From Variovorax guangxiensis (GTDB lineage: Bacteria > Pseudomonadota > Gammaproteobacteria > Burkholderiales > Burkholderiaceae_C), in NCBI RefSeq assembly GCF_003952165.1, contig NZ_RXFT01000004.1, positions 419,123-483,122 on the forward strand: DNA of 64,000 bases. Direction: 5' to 3'. Positions 8,476-16,457 of the stretch are shown here, piece by piece. The position numbers and the translations under genes are program-made. The notes beneath the pieces were generated by a model that saw only the letters and a program-made list of their open reading frames with translations, was not told where the DNA came from and did no database searches. Every line of letters begins with the position of its first letter. Within the stretch, counting starts at the first letter, position 1.

Positions 8476-9273
8476 ATGACCACTCCCACGCGTATCGGAC
8501 TCGTCGGCTGTGGAGCCATCGGCACCTCGGTGCTCGAACTGCTCCACGGCGATCCGGCCCTGAAGGTGGTGGCCGTCGTCGTGCCCGCCGACGCGATTGC
8601 CGCCGCGCGGAAGGCGGCGCCCGACGCGCAGGTGGGCAGCGCCTTGCCTGCCGCCGGCATCGACCTCGTGGTCGAGACCGCGGGCCATGCCGCCATCGAG
8701 CAGCACGTGCTGCCCGCGCTCGCACGCGGTACGCCCTGCGTGGTCGCCTCGGTCGGCGCGCTGTCGGCCACGGGCTTCGCCGAGAAGCTCGAAGCCGCGG
8801 CCGCTGCAGGCAAGACGCAGGTGCAGCTGATTGCCGGCGCCATCGGCGCCATCGACGCGCTGGCTGCCGCCCGCATCGGCGGCCTCGACAGCGTGCGCTA
8901 CACCGGCCGCAAGCCGCCGCAGGCGTGGAAGGGCACGCCGGCAGAGCAGGGCCGCGACCTCGGCGCGCTGACACGAGAAACCGTGATCTTCGAGGGCAGC
9001 GCGCGCGAAGCGGCCTTGCTCTATCCGAAGAACGCCAACGTGGCCGCCACCGTCTCGCTTGCGGGGCTGGGGCTCGACCGCACCATGGTGCGGCTCATTG
9101 CCGACCCCACCACCGCCGAGAACGTGCACACTGTCGAAGCCGAGGGCGCCTTCGGCAGCTTCGAGCTGACCATGCGCAACAAGCCGCTCGCGGCCAATCC
9201 CAAGACCTCCGCGCTCACCGTCTACAGCGCCGTGCGCGCGCTGCGCAATCGCGTGGCCGCGCTGGCCATCTGA
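8476..9273 (+). CDS. nadX: Aspartate dehydrogenase family protein
   Basis: A 265-residue protein of the L-aspartate dehydrogenase (NadX) family. The Rossmann motif GCGAIG is at residues 11-16; further signatures are AGAIGAIDAL, PKNANVAATVSLA, N-x-HTVEAEG with the conserved His of the active site, and the C-terminal NPKTSALTVYSAVRAL. The reference enzymes convert L-aspartate to iminoaspartate with NAD(P). Here it lies 14 bases after the TPP enzyme and 12 bases before the aldehyde dehydrogenase, with no nadA or nadC, so NAD biosynthesis is unlikely and a catabolic role, on aspartate or another amino or imino acid, is inferred. The gene symbol denotes the family. Confidence 0.85.
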   Translation: MTTPTRIGLVGCGAIGTSVLELLHGDPALKVVAVVVPADAIAAARKAAPDAQVGSALPAAGIDLVVETAGHAAIEQHVLPALARGTPCVVASVGALSATGFAEKLEAAAAAGKTQVQLIAGAIGAIDALAAARIGGLDSVRYTGRKPPQAWKGTPAEQGRDLGALTRETVIFEGSAREAALLYPKNANVAATVSLAGLGLDRTMVRLIADPTTAENVHTVEAEGAFGSFELTMRNKPLAANPKTSALTVYSAVRALRNRVAALAI

Positions 9274-9285
9274 GCCCGACATTCC

Positions 9286-10764
9286 ATGATCTCTTCCGAA
9301 CTCCTTCCGATCTGCATCGCCGGCGAATGGCGCCTGGGCGGCGGCGACGTCTACGAAAGCCTCTACCCGGCCACCGGCGAGCCCATCGCGCGCCTGCGGG
9401 CCGCGAGCCTGGCCGACGTCGAGGAAGCCATTGCCGGCGCAGACCGCGCCTTCCGCACCAGCGGCTGGGCGCAGCGCCTGCCGCACGAGCGCGCGGCCGT
9501 GCTGCACCGCGTGGCGCAGCTGATCCGCGAAGAGGCCGAATCGCTCGCGCAGAAGCAGCGCCTGGACAACGGCAAGCCCATCAACGAGACCCGCAACCTC
9601 GTGGCCAGCGCCGCCGGCACCTTCCAGTTCTTCGCAGCCGCGCTGGAAACGCTCGAAGAAACCATCACGCCCTCGCGCGGCGCCTTCGTGACCATGAGCG
9701 TGCACGAGCCCATGGGCGTGGTCGCGGCCATCACGCCGTGGAACTCGCCCATTGCCAGCGAGGCGCAGAAGCTGGCGCCCGCGCTGGCCGCCGGCAACGC
9801 GGTGGTCGTGAAGCCCGCCGAGGTCACGCCGCTGATGGCGCTGGAGCTGGCGCGCATCTGCGAGAAGGCCGGCGTGCCCAAGGGCATCGTCAGCGTGCTG
9901 CCGGGCAGGGGCTCGGTGATCGGCGACGCGATCACCAAGCATCCACTGGTCAAGCGCGTGTCGTTCACCGGCGGCACCACCACCGGCAAGCACATCGCCC
10001 ACATCGCGGCCGACAAGATGATGCCGGTGTCGCTGGAACTCGGCGGCAAGTCGCCGACCATGGTGCTGGACGACGCGGACCTCGACCACGCGGTGAACGG
10101 CGTGCTCTACGGCATCTTCAGTTCGTCGGGCGAGTCGTGTATCGCGGGCTCGCGCCTTTTCGTGGCGCGCGGCATCTACGACGAGTTCCTCACGCGGCTG
10201 GCCGAAGGCGCCAACGCGCTGCGCGTGGGCGATCCGGCTTCGGAGCGCACGCAGATGGGGCCGCTCATCACCGCGAAGCATCGCGAGGGTATCGAGCGCT
10301 ACGTGGAGCTGGGCGTTTCCGAAGGCGGCAGGATTCGCACGGGCGGCGTACGCCCGCATGGCGACGGCTATGACCGGGGCTACTTCTACCAGCCGACCAT
10401 CCTCGAAGGCCTGACGAACAGCGCCCGCATCAGCCAGGAGGAAATCTTCGGCCCGGTGCTGGTCGCCATGCCCTTCGACAGCGAGGAAGAGCTGATCGCG
10501 CAGGCCAACGACAGCGTCTACGCGCTGGCGGCCGGCGTGTGGAGCCGCGACTTCAAGCGCGCCTGGAAGCTGGGCCGTGCGGTGCAGGCCGGCACGGTCT
10601 GGGTCAACACCTACAAGCAGTTCTCGGTGTCCACGCCCTTCGGCGGCTGGCGCGACAGCGGCCTGGGCCGCGAGAAGGGCCGCGAGGGCATCTTCCAGTA
10701 CATGGAGCAGAAGAGCATGTACTGGGGCACCAACGAACAACCCCTGCCTTGGGCAGCACCATGA
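9286..10764 (+). CDS. Aldehyde dehydrogenase
   Basis: A 492-residue NAD(P)-dependent aldehyde dehydrogenase of normal length. Catalytic Cys285 lies in SSGESCIAGSR, the general base Glu251 in LELGGKSP, and the cofactor/substrate motif PWNSP at 151-155. The start follows the nadX stop by 12 bases. The enzyme would oxidise the aldehyde released by the upstream TPP enzyme. The CIAGSR context resembles betaine/aromatic aldehyde dehydrogenases rather than acylating ones. Its stop is immediately followed by a repeat element that separates it from the next gene. Confidence 0.9.
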   Translation: MISSELLPICIAGEWRLGGGDVYESLYPATGEPIARLRAASLADVEEAIAGADRAFRTSGWAQRLPHERAAVLHRVAQLIREEAESLAQKQRLDNGKPINETRNLVASAAGTFQFFAAALETLEETITPSRGAFVTMSVHEPMGVVAAITPWNSPIASEAQKLAPALAAGNAVVVKPAEVTPLMALELARICEKAGVPKGIVSVLPGRGSVIGDAITKHPLVKRVSFTGGTTTGKHIAHIAADKMMPVSLELGGKSPTMVLDDADLDHAVNGVLYGIFSSSGESCIAGSRLFVARGIYDEFLTRLAEGANALRVGDPASERTQMGPLITAKHREGIERYVELGVSEGGRIRTGGVRPHGDGYDRGYFYQPTILEGLTNSARISQEEIFGPVLVAMPFDSEEELIAQANDSVYALAAGVWSRDFKRAWKLGRAVQAGTVWVNTYKQFSVSTPFGGWRDSGLGREKGREGIFQYMEQKSMYWGTNEQPLPWAAP

Positions 10765-10765
10765 A

Positions 10766-10860
10766 AACCCCCAGGCTTCGCGCACTTCGTGTCGCTTCGC
10801 CCACCCCCTTGCAGGGGGCAATACCTGCGGCCCGGCAAAGCCGGTTCCGCGGTATTCCTG
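10766..10860. repeat. Comamonadaceae-type intergenic palindromic repeat
   Basis: A non-coding block between the aldehyde dehydrogenase and the VOC gene. It contains a short hairpin CCCCC-N5-GGGGG (10804-10818) and a longer imperfect hairpin with arms 10820-10836 and 10840-10856 around AAA, including the inner CCGGC/GCCGG. The layout (CCCAGGCTTCGCGCACTTCG, then the GC hairpins) resembles interspersed repeats recalled from Variovorax and relatives; copy number cannot be tested here. It may act as a transcript stabiliser or weak terminator inside the cluster. Confidence 0.7.
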
Positions 10861-10914
10861 GAACGAGCTGTTCGGCGCCGCGCGTGTGCCGGTCGGCATG
10901 ACAGAAAGATTGAA

Positions 10915-11886
10915 ATGAGCGTACTTGGCATCGACCAGATCACCTACGGCGCGGACGACCTGCCCGCGTGCCGCCAGTTCTTCCAGGACTGGGGCCTTTC
11001 GCTGAAGTCGGAGGCCGCCGACGAACTCGTCTTCGAATGCCTCAACGGCTGCAAGGTGGTGGTCGCGGCGCTGGACAAGCCGGGCCTGCCACCCGCGATG
11101 GAAGAGGGCCCGACGCTGCGCGAAGTCGTGTGGGGCGTGGAAAGCGACGCGGACCTCGCCCGCTACGCCGACGCCATCGCGCAGGACCCGGGCTTCTTCG
11201 ACGCCACGGTGGACGGCGCGCGCCGCATCGGCTGCATCGACCCCAACGGCCTTGCGGTGTGCCTGCAGGTCAGCCGCAAGCATGCGGTGCAGGTCGACTG
11301 CGGCGCCATGAACACCTGGAACGCGAAGCTGCGCATCAACCAGCCGGCGCCCATCTACGAGCGCGCCGTGCCCATCGAGGTGGGCCACGTCGTGTTCTTC
11401 GTGAACGACGTGAAGGCCACCAGCGCCTTCTACGCGCAGCGCTTCGGCTTCGTGGGCTCCGACAGCTACCCCAACCGCGGCGCCTTCATGCGCTGCGCGG
11501 CCGAGGGCGGTCACCACGACCTGTTCCTGCTGCAGATTCCCTCGGGCAAGCGCGGGCTGAACCATGTGGCCTTCACCGTGCGCGACATCCACGAGGTGTT
11601 CGGCGGCGGGCTGCACTTCTCGCGCCGAGGCTGGGAAACCCAGCTCGGCCCGGGCCGCCACCCGGTGTCGTCGGCGTACTTCTGGTACTTCAAGAACCCG
11701 GCAGGCGGCCTCATCGAGTACTACGCCGACGAAGACCAGCTCACCGCCGACTGGCAGCCGCGCGAGTTCGAGCCGGGTCCCACGGTCTTCGCCGAATGGG
11801 CGGTTGACGGCGGCCTCGACGGCAACACCCGCCGCCAGAAGAACGCGGAAGGGCCCAAGGGCGCCTTCCTGACCGAAAAGAAATGA
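10915..11886 (+). CDS. VOC family protein, type I extradiol dioxygenase-like
   Basis: A 323-residue protein with two vicinal-oxygen-chelate modules, the layout of one-metal extradiol dioxygenases. The C-terminal module holds the three metal ligands in canonical order: His158 (GHVVFF), His217 (LNHVAF) and Glu268 (LIEYYAD), with spacings of 59 and 51 residues, close to those of biphenyl-2,3-diol dioxygenase. The N-terminal module (1-120) has lost these ligands, as is usual. It would open the ring of a catechol-type intermediate beside the hydroxyl groups. The start at 10915 is chosen because upstream in-frame codons fall in the repeat. The stop overlaps the next start (ATGA). Confidence 0.85.
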   Translation: MSVLGIDQITYGADDLPACRQFFQDWGLSLKSEAADELVFECLNGCKVVVAALDKPGLPPAMEEGPTLREVVWGVESDADLARYADAIAQDPGFFDATVDGARRIGCIDPNGLAVCLQVSRKHAVQVDCGAMNTWNAKLRINQPAPIYERAVPIEVGHVVFFVNDVKATSAFYAQRFGFVGSDSYPNRGAFMRCAAEGGHHDLFLLQIPSGKRGLNHVAFTVRDIHEVFGGGLHFSRRGWETQLGPGRHPVSSAYFWYFKNPAGGLIEYYADEDQLTADWQPREFEPGPTVFAEWAVDGGLDGNTRRQKNAEGPKGAFLTEKK

Positions 11887-12896
11887 ACTCCCCGACTCTC
11901 ATGCAACGACGTTTTTCCTTCTCCGTCCTGTTCGCCGCAGTCGCGGCCTTCACGCTCGCCGCGCCCGTGCACGCGCAGCAGAGCGAGGCGCAGAAGCAGC
12001 TCTCCAGCGAGCGCTTCACCATCATCTCGCCGTTCCCGCCCGGTGGCCCGGTCGACACGCTGGCCCGCGTGCTCTCCGAGGGCCTGGCCAAGCGCTACGG
12101 CCAGGCTGCGGTGGTCGACAACCAGGTGGGCGCGGCCGGCAACATCGGCATGGACAAGGTCAAGCGCGCCAAGGGCGACGGCCACACGCTGCTGGTGATC
12201 CCGGCGGGCAACGTCACCATCAACCCGACGCTGATGCCCAGCTTCCCCTTCGACATGGCGAAGGACTTCGTGCCGGTCACCATGCTCGCGAAGGCGCCCA
12301 ACGTGCTTGTGGCCTCGCCGGCATCGGGCATCAAGAACGCGAAGGACCTCGTGGCGCAGGCCAAGGCCAAGCCCGGCACGCTGTCGTATGCCTCGCCCGG
12401 CGTGGGCAGCGGCCTGCACCTGGCGGGCGAGCTCTTCAAGCAGCAGGCCGGCATCGACATGCTGCACGTGCCCTACAAGGGCACGGCGCCCGCGCTCAAC
12501 GACGTGCTCGGCGGCTCGGTGCCGCTGATGTTCAGCAACCTGCCGGCGACGCTGCCCTTCCTGAAGAACGGCAAGCTGGTGGCCATCGGCGTGACCGAGG
12601 CCAAGCGCAGCGCGGCGGCGCCGGAGATTCCGACGCTGGCGGAGCAGGGCATCCAGGGCGTGACCGTGACCTCGTGGTACGGCCTGATGGCGCCCAAGGG
12701 CACGCCGCCGGCCGTGGTCGAGCAGCTCGCCAAGGACGCGGCCGAGATGCTCTCGAAGCCCGACGTGCGCGAGCGCCTGAAGCTGCAGGGCATGACCGAC
12801 GCGGCCATGAAGCCCGCCGAGTTCGCCGCCTACATCCGCGACGAGACGGCCGTGTGGGCCAGGATCATCAAGGCCCGCAACATCGTCGCCGAGTAA
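11883..12896 (+). CDS. Bug family tripartite tricarboxylate transporter substrate-binding protein
   Basis: A 337-residue Bug receptor, the second in this cluster. A signal peptide with core FSVLFAAVAAFTLA and cleavage after VHA-Q is followed by the mature start FTIISPFPPGGPVDT, and later YASPGVGSG and HVPYKGTAP motifs. The start overlaps the preceding stop by four bases; the in-frame ATG at 11901 is an equally good alternative and gives a more compact signal peptide. Divergence from the receptor at 1755 suggests a different ligand or isomer. No membrane subunits are encoded nearby. Confidence 0.9.
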   Translation: MNSPTLMQRRFSFSVLFAAVAAFTLAAPVHAQQSEAQKQLSSERFTIISPFPPGGPVDTLARVLSEGLAKRYGQAAVVDNQVGAAGNIGMDKVKRAKGDGHTLLVIPAGNVTINPTLMPSFPFDMAKDFVPVTMLAKAPNVLVASPASGIKNAKDLVAQAKAKPGTLSYASPGVGSGLHLAGELFKQQAGIDMLHVPYKGTAPALNDVLGGSVPLMFSNLPATLPFLKNGKLVAIGVTEAKRSAAAPEIPTLAEQGIQGVTVTSWYGLMAPKGTPPAVVEQLAKDAAEMLSKPDVRERLKLQGMTDAAMKPAEFAAYIRDETAVWARIIKARNIVAE

Positions 12897-12923
12897 GCGG
12901 AAGAAGGACCCGGGGAGACACCC

Positions 12924-14093
12924 ATGAAGACCATCACCACAAGCGAATCCACCATCGGCATCGTCGGCGCGGGCATCGGCGGCCTCGTGGCGGCCATCGC
13001 GCTGCGGCGCGCGGGCCACGACGTGGTCGTGTTCGAGCAGGCGAAGCAGTTCGCCCGCGTCGGCGCGGACATCAATCTCACGCCCAATGCGGTGCGCGCG
13101 CTCGACGGCCTCGGCGTGGGCGAGGCGGCCCGCGTGACGGCGGCGCGCCCGTCGCACCGCATCAGCCGCACCTACGACACTGGCGAGGAAACCTCGCGCC
13201 TGGAGATGGCCGAGACCGCCGAGCAGCGCTACGGTGCGCCGCAGCTCACCATCCACCGCGCCGACCTGCTGGCTGCGCTGGCCGACATGTTCCCGGCGGA
13301 GCAGGTCGCGCTCGGCAAGCGCGCCGGGAAGATCGCTGCCGATGAAAAGGGCGTGAGCCTCTCGTTCGCGGACGGCACCGAGGCCCGCGTCGGTGCGCTG
13401 ATCGGCGCGGACGGCATCCACTCCTGCGTGCGCACCGCGATGTTCGGCGCCGAGAGCCCGCGCTTCACCGGCATCGTGGCCTACCGTGCCGTGGTGCCGG
13501 CCGAGCGCGTGGCCGGCGTGCCCAACCTGGGCGCCTTCACCAAGTGGTGGGGACCGAATCCGCAGAGCCAGATCGTCACCTTCCCGCTGAACCGGGGCAA
13601 GGACGTCTTCATCTTCGCGACCACGCCGCAGGACAGCTGGCACCTCGAGTCGTGGACCGCGCCCGGCAGCGTCGAGGAACTGCGCGAGCAGTACGTGGCC
13701 TACCACCCCGAGGCGCGCGCCTTGCTCGACGCCTGCGACACGGTGCTCAAGACCGCGCTGTACGAGCGCGATCCGATGCCCGCCTGGACCCAGGGCCGCA
13801 TGGCTCTGCTGGGCGATGCCGCGCACCCGATGCTGCCTTTCATGGCACAGGGCGCCGGCATGGCCATCGAAGACGCCGTGGTGCTGTCGCGCCACCTCGA
13901 AGGCGTGGCGATGGCTGACGTGCCGGCCGCGCTGAAGCGCTTCGAGACCGCGCGCATCGAGCGAGCCAGCCACGTCCAGCTCGGCTCGCGCGGCAACAAC
14001 TGGCTGCGCGAAGGCGGCAACGCCGACTGGGTCTACGGCTACGACGCCTGGGCCGTGCCGCTCGCGACCCCGGCCATGGCGGCTGCCGCCTGA
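12924..14093 (+). CDS. FAD-dependent monooxygenase (salicylate/3-hydroxybenzoate hydroxylase-like)
   Basis: A 389-residue class A flavoprotein monooxygenase. The FAD-binding GAGIGG is at residues 15-20, the NADPH/FAD motif appears as GADGIHS and the third FAD motif as GDAAHPMLP followed by GAGMAIEDA. These enzymes hydroxylate phenolic acids with NAD(P)H and O2, in some cases with decarboxylation (salicylate to catechol). In this cluster it would prepare the ring for the extradiol enzyme. The PMLPFMAQGAG segment is typical of the salicylate hydroxylase subgroup, but substrate assignment is not possible by eye. Confidence 0.88.
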   Translation: MKTITTSESTIGIVGAGIGGLVAAIALRRAGHDVVVFEQAKQFARVGADINLTPNAVRALDGLGVGEAARVTAARPSHRISRTYDTGEETSRLEMAETAEQRYGAPQLTIHRADLLAALADMFPAEQVALGKRAGKIAADEKGVSLSFADGTEARVGALIGADGIHSCVRTAMFGAESPRFTGIVAYRAVVPAERVAGVPNLGAFTKWWGPNPQSQIVTFPLNRGKDVFIFATTPQDSWHLESWTAPGSVEELREQYVAYHPEARALLDACDTVLKTALYERDPMPAWTQGRMALLGDAAHPMLPFMAQGAGMAIEDAVVLSRHLEGVAMADVPAALKRFETARIERASHVQLGSRGNNWLREGGNADWVYGYDAWAVPLATPAMAAAA

Positions 14094-14127
14094 ATCTTCA
14101 ATTCATTCCGCCCTACGGAGGCCCACG

Positions 14128-14352
14128 ATGCAAACCCAAGACCGCTACCTGCAACCGCACCAGGCGCGCCGGCGCCCCGCGACCACCTATGAAGACCTGC
14201 TGGGCGACGTGATCGAGCGCGCCTTCGCCGACGGCATCCACGACCTGCCGGGGCTGGTGCAGCGCCTGAACGACAGCGGCCTGGCCACGCCGGGCGGCCA
14301 GCAATGGACCGAAGAGCTGTATCGCAAGGAATTGGCGGCGCTGGCTGCCTGA
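14128..14352 (+). CDS. Small recombinase-like helix-turn-helix protein
   Basis: A 74-residue protein with an Arg-rich N-terminus and a helical region ending in LVQRLNDSGLATPGGQQWTEELYRKEL. This resembles the small HTH segment of serine recombinases (a LN-x-G-x-TP-x-GG-x-W pattern), without any catalytic domain. Similar short proteins are known next to Rieske oxygenase genes. It lies 34 bases after the monooxygenase and 17 bases before the oxygenase alpha gene, so it is part of the operon. It is more likely an accessory or regulatory protein than a recombinase; the role is unknown. Confidence 0.72.
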   Translation: MQTQDRYLQPHQARRRPATTYEDLLGDVIERAFADGIHDLPGLVQRLNDSGLATPGGQQWTEELYRKELAALAA

Positions 14353-14369
14353 GAGGGAAAGGGAACATC

Positions 14370-15425
14370 ATGACCATCGCCATCCAACCCGCCGGCAACG
14401 CTGCAGCGGACCCGGTCGACCATCTGCTCGAGATCGGCCTGAAGGACCTCTGGTATCCGATCTGCCCCTCGCACTTCATCAAGGAGAACCCCGTCTCCCT
14501 GCGCCGCCTCGGCCGCAAGCTCGCGCTGTGGCGCGACGGCGAAGGCGTGCTGCACGCGCTGGAAGACCGCTGCCCGCACCGCGGCGCGCCGCTGTCGCAG
14601 GGCGTGGTGCTGGGCGACCGGCTCTCGTGCCCGTACCACGGCGTGGAAGTGCGCCACGACGGCGTGGTCACGCGCGTGCCCGGCAGCCCCGGCTGCAAGC
14701 TCGAGGGCTCCAAGGCCACGATGCATTTCCACGTGCAGGAGCGCGCGGGCGCGGTGTTCATCTACAACTCGAAGGAGCCGGTGGACGTGCCGCCGCCGCT
14801 GGTGCTGCCCGAGCAGCTCACCGACGAGGCCGAATACAGCAGCTTCCTCTGCTACACCGAGTGGAAGGGCGACTACCGCTACGTGCTCGACAACGTGATG
14901 GACCCGATGCACGGCACCTACCTGCACAAGCAGTCGCACTCGATGGCCGAGGGCGATTCGAGCGCGAAGTTCGGCATCCGCCAGACCGACATCGGCTTCG
15001 TCTTCGAGAAGGAAGGCCAGCGCAACGTCAACTTCGACTGGACCGAGTGGGCCGACACCGGCATCCACTGGATGCGCCTCGAGATCCCGTACCCGAAGAC
15101 CGGTGGCCCCGGCGGCAACTTCATCATCATCGGCGCCTTCTCGCCCATCGTGAAGGGCATGACGGCCACCTTCTTCTGGCGCGTGCGCAAGCTGCAGCCG
15201 GGCTGGCAGCGCGACACCTGGCGCTTCCTCTACCGCAATCGCCTGGAGGCGCGCCACTGGCACGTGCTGGAGCAGGACCGCGTGATGCTCGAAGAGATGG
15301 AAGCCGACGCCAACCAGCACGAGAACCTGTACCAGCACGACCTGGGCATCGTCCGCCTGCGCCGACACATGCGCAATCTGGCGGTCGCGCAACTCGCCCA
15401 GGCGAGCGAGACCGCTACGGCCTGA
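14370..15425 (+). CDS. Rieske non-heme iron oxygenase, alpha subunit
   Basis: A 351-residue oxygenase component. The Rieske cluster ligands are Cys68/His70 (CPH) and Cys87/His90 (CPYH); the mononuclear iron motif N-x2-D-x2-H-x4-H is present as N175, D178, H181 and H186. The short length and lack of a beta-subunit gene match the homotrimeric phthalate dioxygenase/vanillate demethylase class (VanA-like), which hydroxylate rings or demethylate aryl ethers. The reductase partner is the next gene, 19 bases downstream. The start was chosen at 14370, just after an AGGGAAAGGG ribosome site; an upstream in-frame codon would overlap the previous gene. Confidence 0.9.
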   Translation: MTIAIQPAGNAAADPVDHLLEIGLKDLWYPICPSHFIKENPVSLRRLGRKLALWRDGEGVLHALEDRCPHRGAPLSQGVVLGDRLSCPYHGVEVRHDGVVTRVPGSPGCKLEGSKATMHFHVQERAGAVFIYNSKEPVDVPPPLVLPEQLTDEAEYSSFLCYTEWKGDYRYVLDNVMDPMHGTYLHKQSHSMAEGDSSAKFGIRQTDIGFVFEKEGQRNVNFDWTEWADTGIHWMRLEIPYPKTGGPGGNFIIIGAFSPIVKGMTATFFWRVRKLQPGWQRDTWRFLYRNRLEARHWHVLEQDRVMLEEMEADANQHENLYQHDLGIVRLRRHMRNLAVAQLAQASETATA

Positions 15426-15444
15426 CAGGGGAGAGAGCTTCGCC

Positions 15445-16413
15445 ATGTCTTCCCCAACGCTCAACGCCCTGGTGCACACCATGCGCTACGAGGCCGACGG
15501 CATCGTGAGCGTCGAGTTCCGGCCGGCCACGCCCGCGGTGGATTTCCCCGCCTTCGAGGCCGGCTCGCACATCGACCTGCACCTGCCCAACGGGCTGGTG
15601 CGCAGCTACTCGCTGTGCAACCCGGCTAGCGACCGCCAGCGCTACGTGGTGGGCGTGCTCAACGACCGCAAGAGCCGCGGCGGTTCGCGCTACGTGCACC
15701 AGCAGCTGCGCGTGGGCATGACGCTGCCCATCTCGGCGCCGCGCAACAACTTCAAGCTGGAAGAGGGCGCCGAGCGCTCGGTGCTCGTGGCCGGTGGCAT
15801 CGGCGTCACGCCCATCTGGTGCATGCTGCAGCGGCTGGTGGCCATCGACAGGCCGGTCGAGATCGTCTACTGCGCCCGCACCCGCAAGGAGGCCGCCTTC
15901 TGCGACGCCATCGAGGCGCTGGCGAAAGAAAAGTCGGTTGAGCTCACCTGGCACTTCGACGACGAGAAGGGAGCGCCGCCCAACCTCGTCGAGCTGCTGT
16001 CGGGCAAGGGCGCCTCCAGCCACTACTACTGCTGCGGGCCCACGCCGATGCTCGATGCCTTCGAGAAGAGCTGCGAGCAGCTGGGCTATGCCAACGCGCA
16101 CATCGAGCGCTTCGCCGCGGTGCAGGTGGAATCGGGCGCCGCCTCGCAGGCCTGCGTGGTGGAGTGCGCCAGGAGCGGCAGGAGCGTCGAGGTGCCGGCG
16201 GGCAAGTCGATTCTCGACAGCCTGATCGACGCCGGGCTCAACCCCGACCACAGCTGCAAGGAAGGCGTGTGCGGCGCCTGCGAGACGGCGGTGCTCGAAG
16301 GCGATATCGACCACCACGACGGCATCCTCACCAAGATCGAACGTGCGTCCAACAAGACCATGATGATCTGCGTCTCTCGCTGCAAGGGCGAGCGTCTGGT
16401 GCTCGACATCTGA
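15445..16413 (+). CDS. Phthalate dioxygenase reductase-type oxidoreductase (VanB-like)
   Basis: A 322-residue three-domain reductase: flavin-binding barrel (1-105) with RSYS at 53-56, NAD(P)-binding domain with GGIGVTP at 117-123 and CGP at 197-199, and a C-terminal plant-type [2Fe-2S] ferredoxin with Cys271, Cys276, Cys279 and Cys309. This domain order is that of phthalate dioxygenase and vanillate demethylase reductases. It transfers electrons from NAD(P)H to the Rieske protein encoded directly upstream, forming a two-component oxygenase. Confidence 0.92.
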   Translation: MSSPTLNALVHTMRYEADGIVSVEFRPATPAVDFPAFEAGSHIDLHLPNGLVRSYSLCNPASDRQRYVVGVLNDRKSRGGSRYVHQQLRVGMTLPISAPRNNFKLEEGAERSVLVAGGIGVTPIWCMLQRLVAIDRPVEIVYCARTRKEAAFCDAIEALAKEKSVELTWHFDDEKGAPPNLVELLSGKGASSHYYCCGPTPMLDAFEKSCEQLGYANAHIERFAAVQVESGAASQACVVECARSGRSVEVPAGKSILDSLIDAGLNPDHSCKEGVCGACETAVLEGDIDHHDGILTKIERASNKTMMICVSRCKGERLVLDI

Positions 16414-16457
16414 ACAGGGCCGAAGGCCGACAGAAGAAAACTACCCGAGACAACTCA

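Noticed and set aside
8248..11661. A minus-strand open frame of more than 1100 codons opposite nadX, the aldehyde dehydrogenase and the VOC gene
   Set aside because: It is opposite three recognisable genes, has low-complexity Ala/Arg/His-rich composition and reflects high GC content, not coding.
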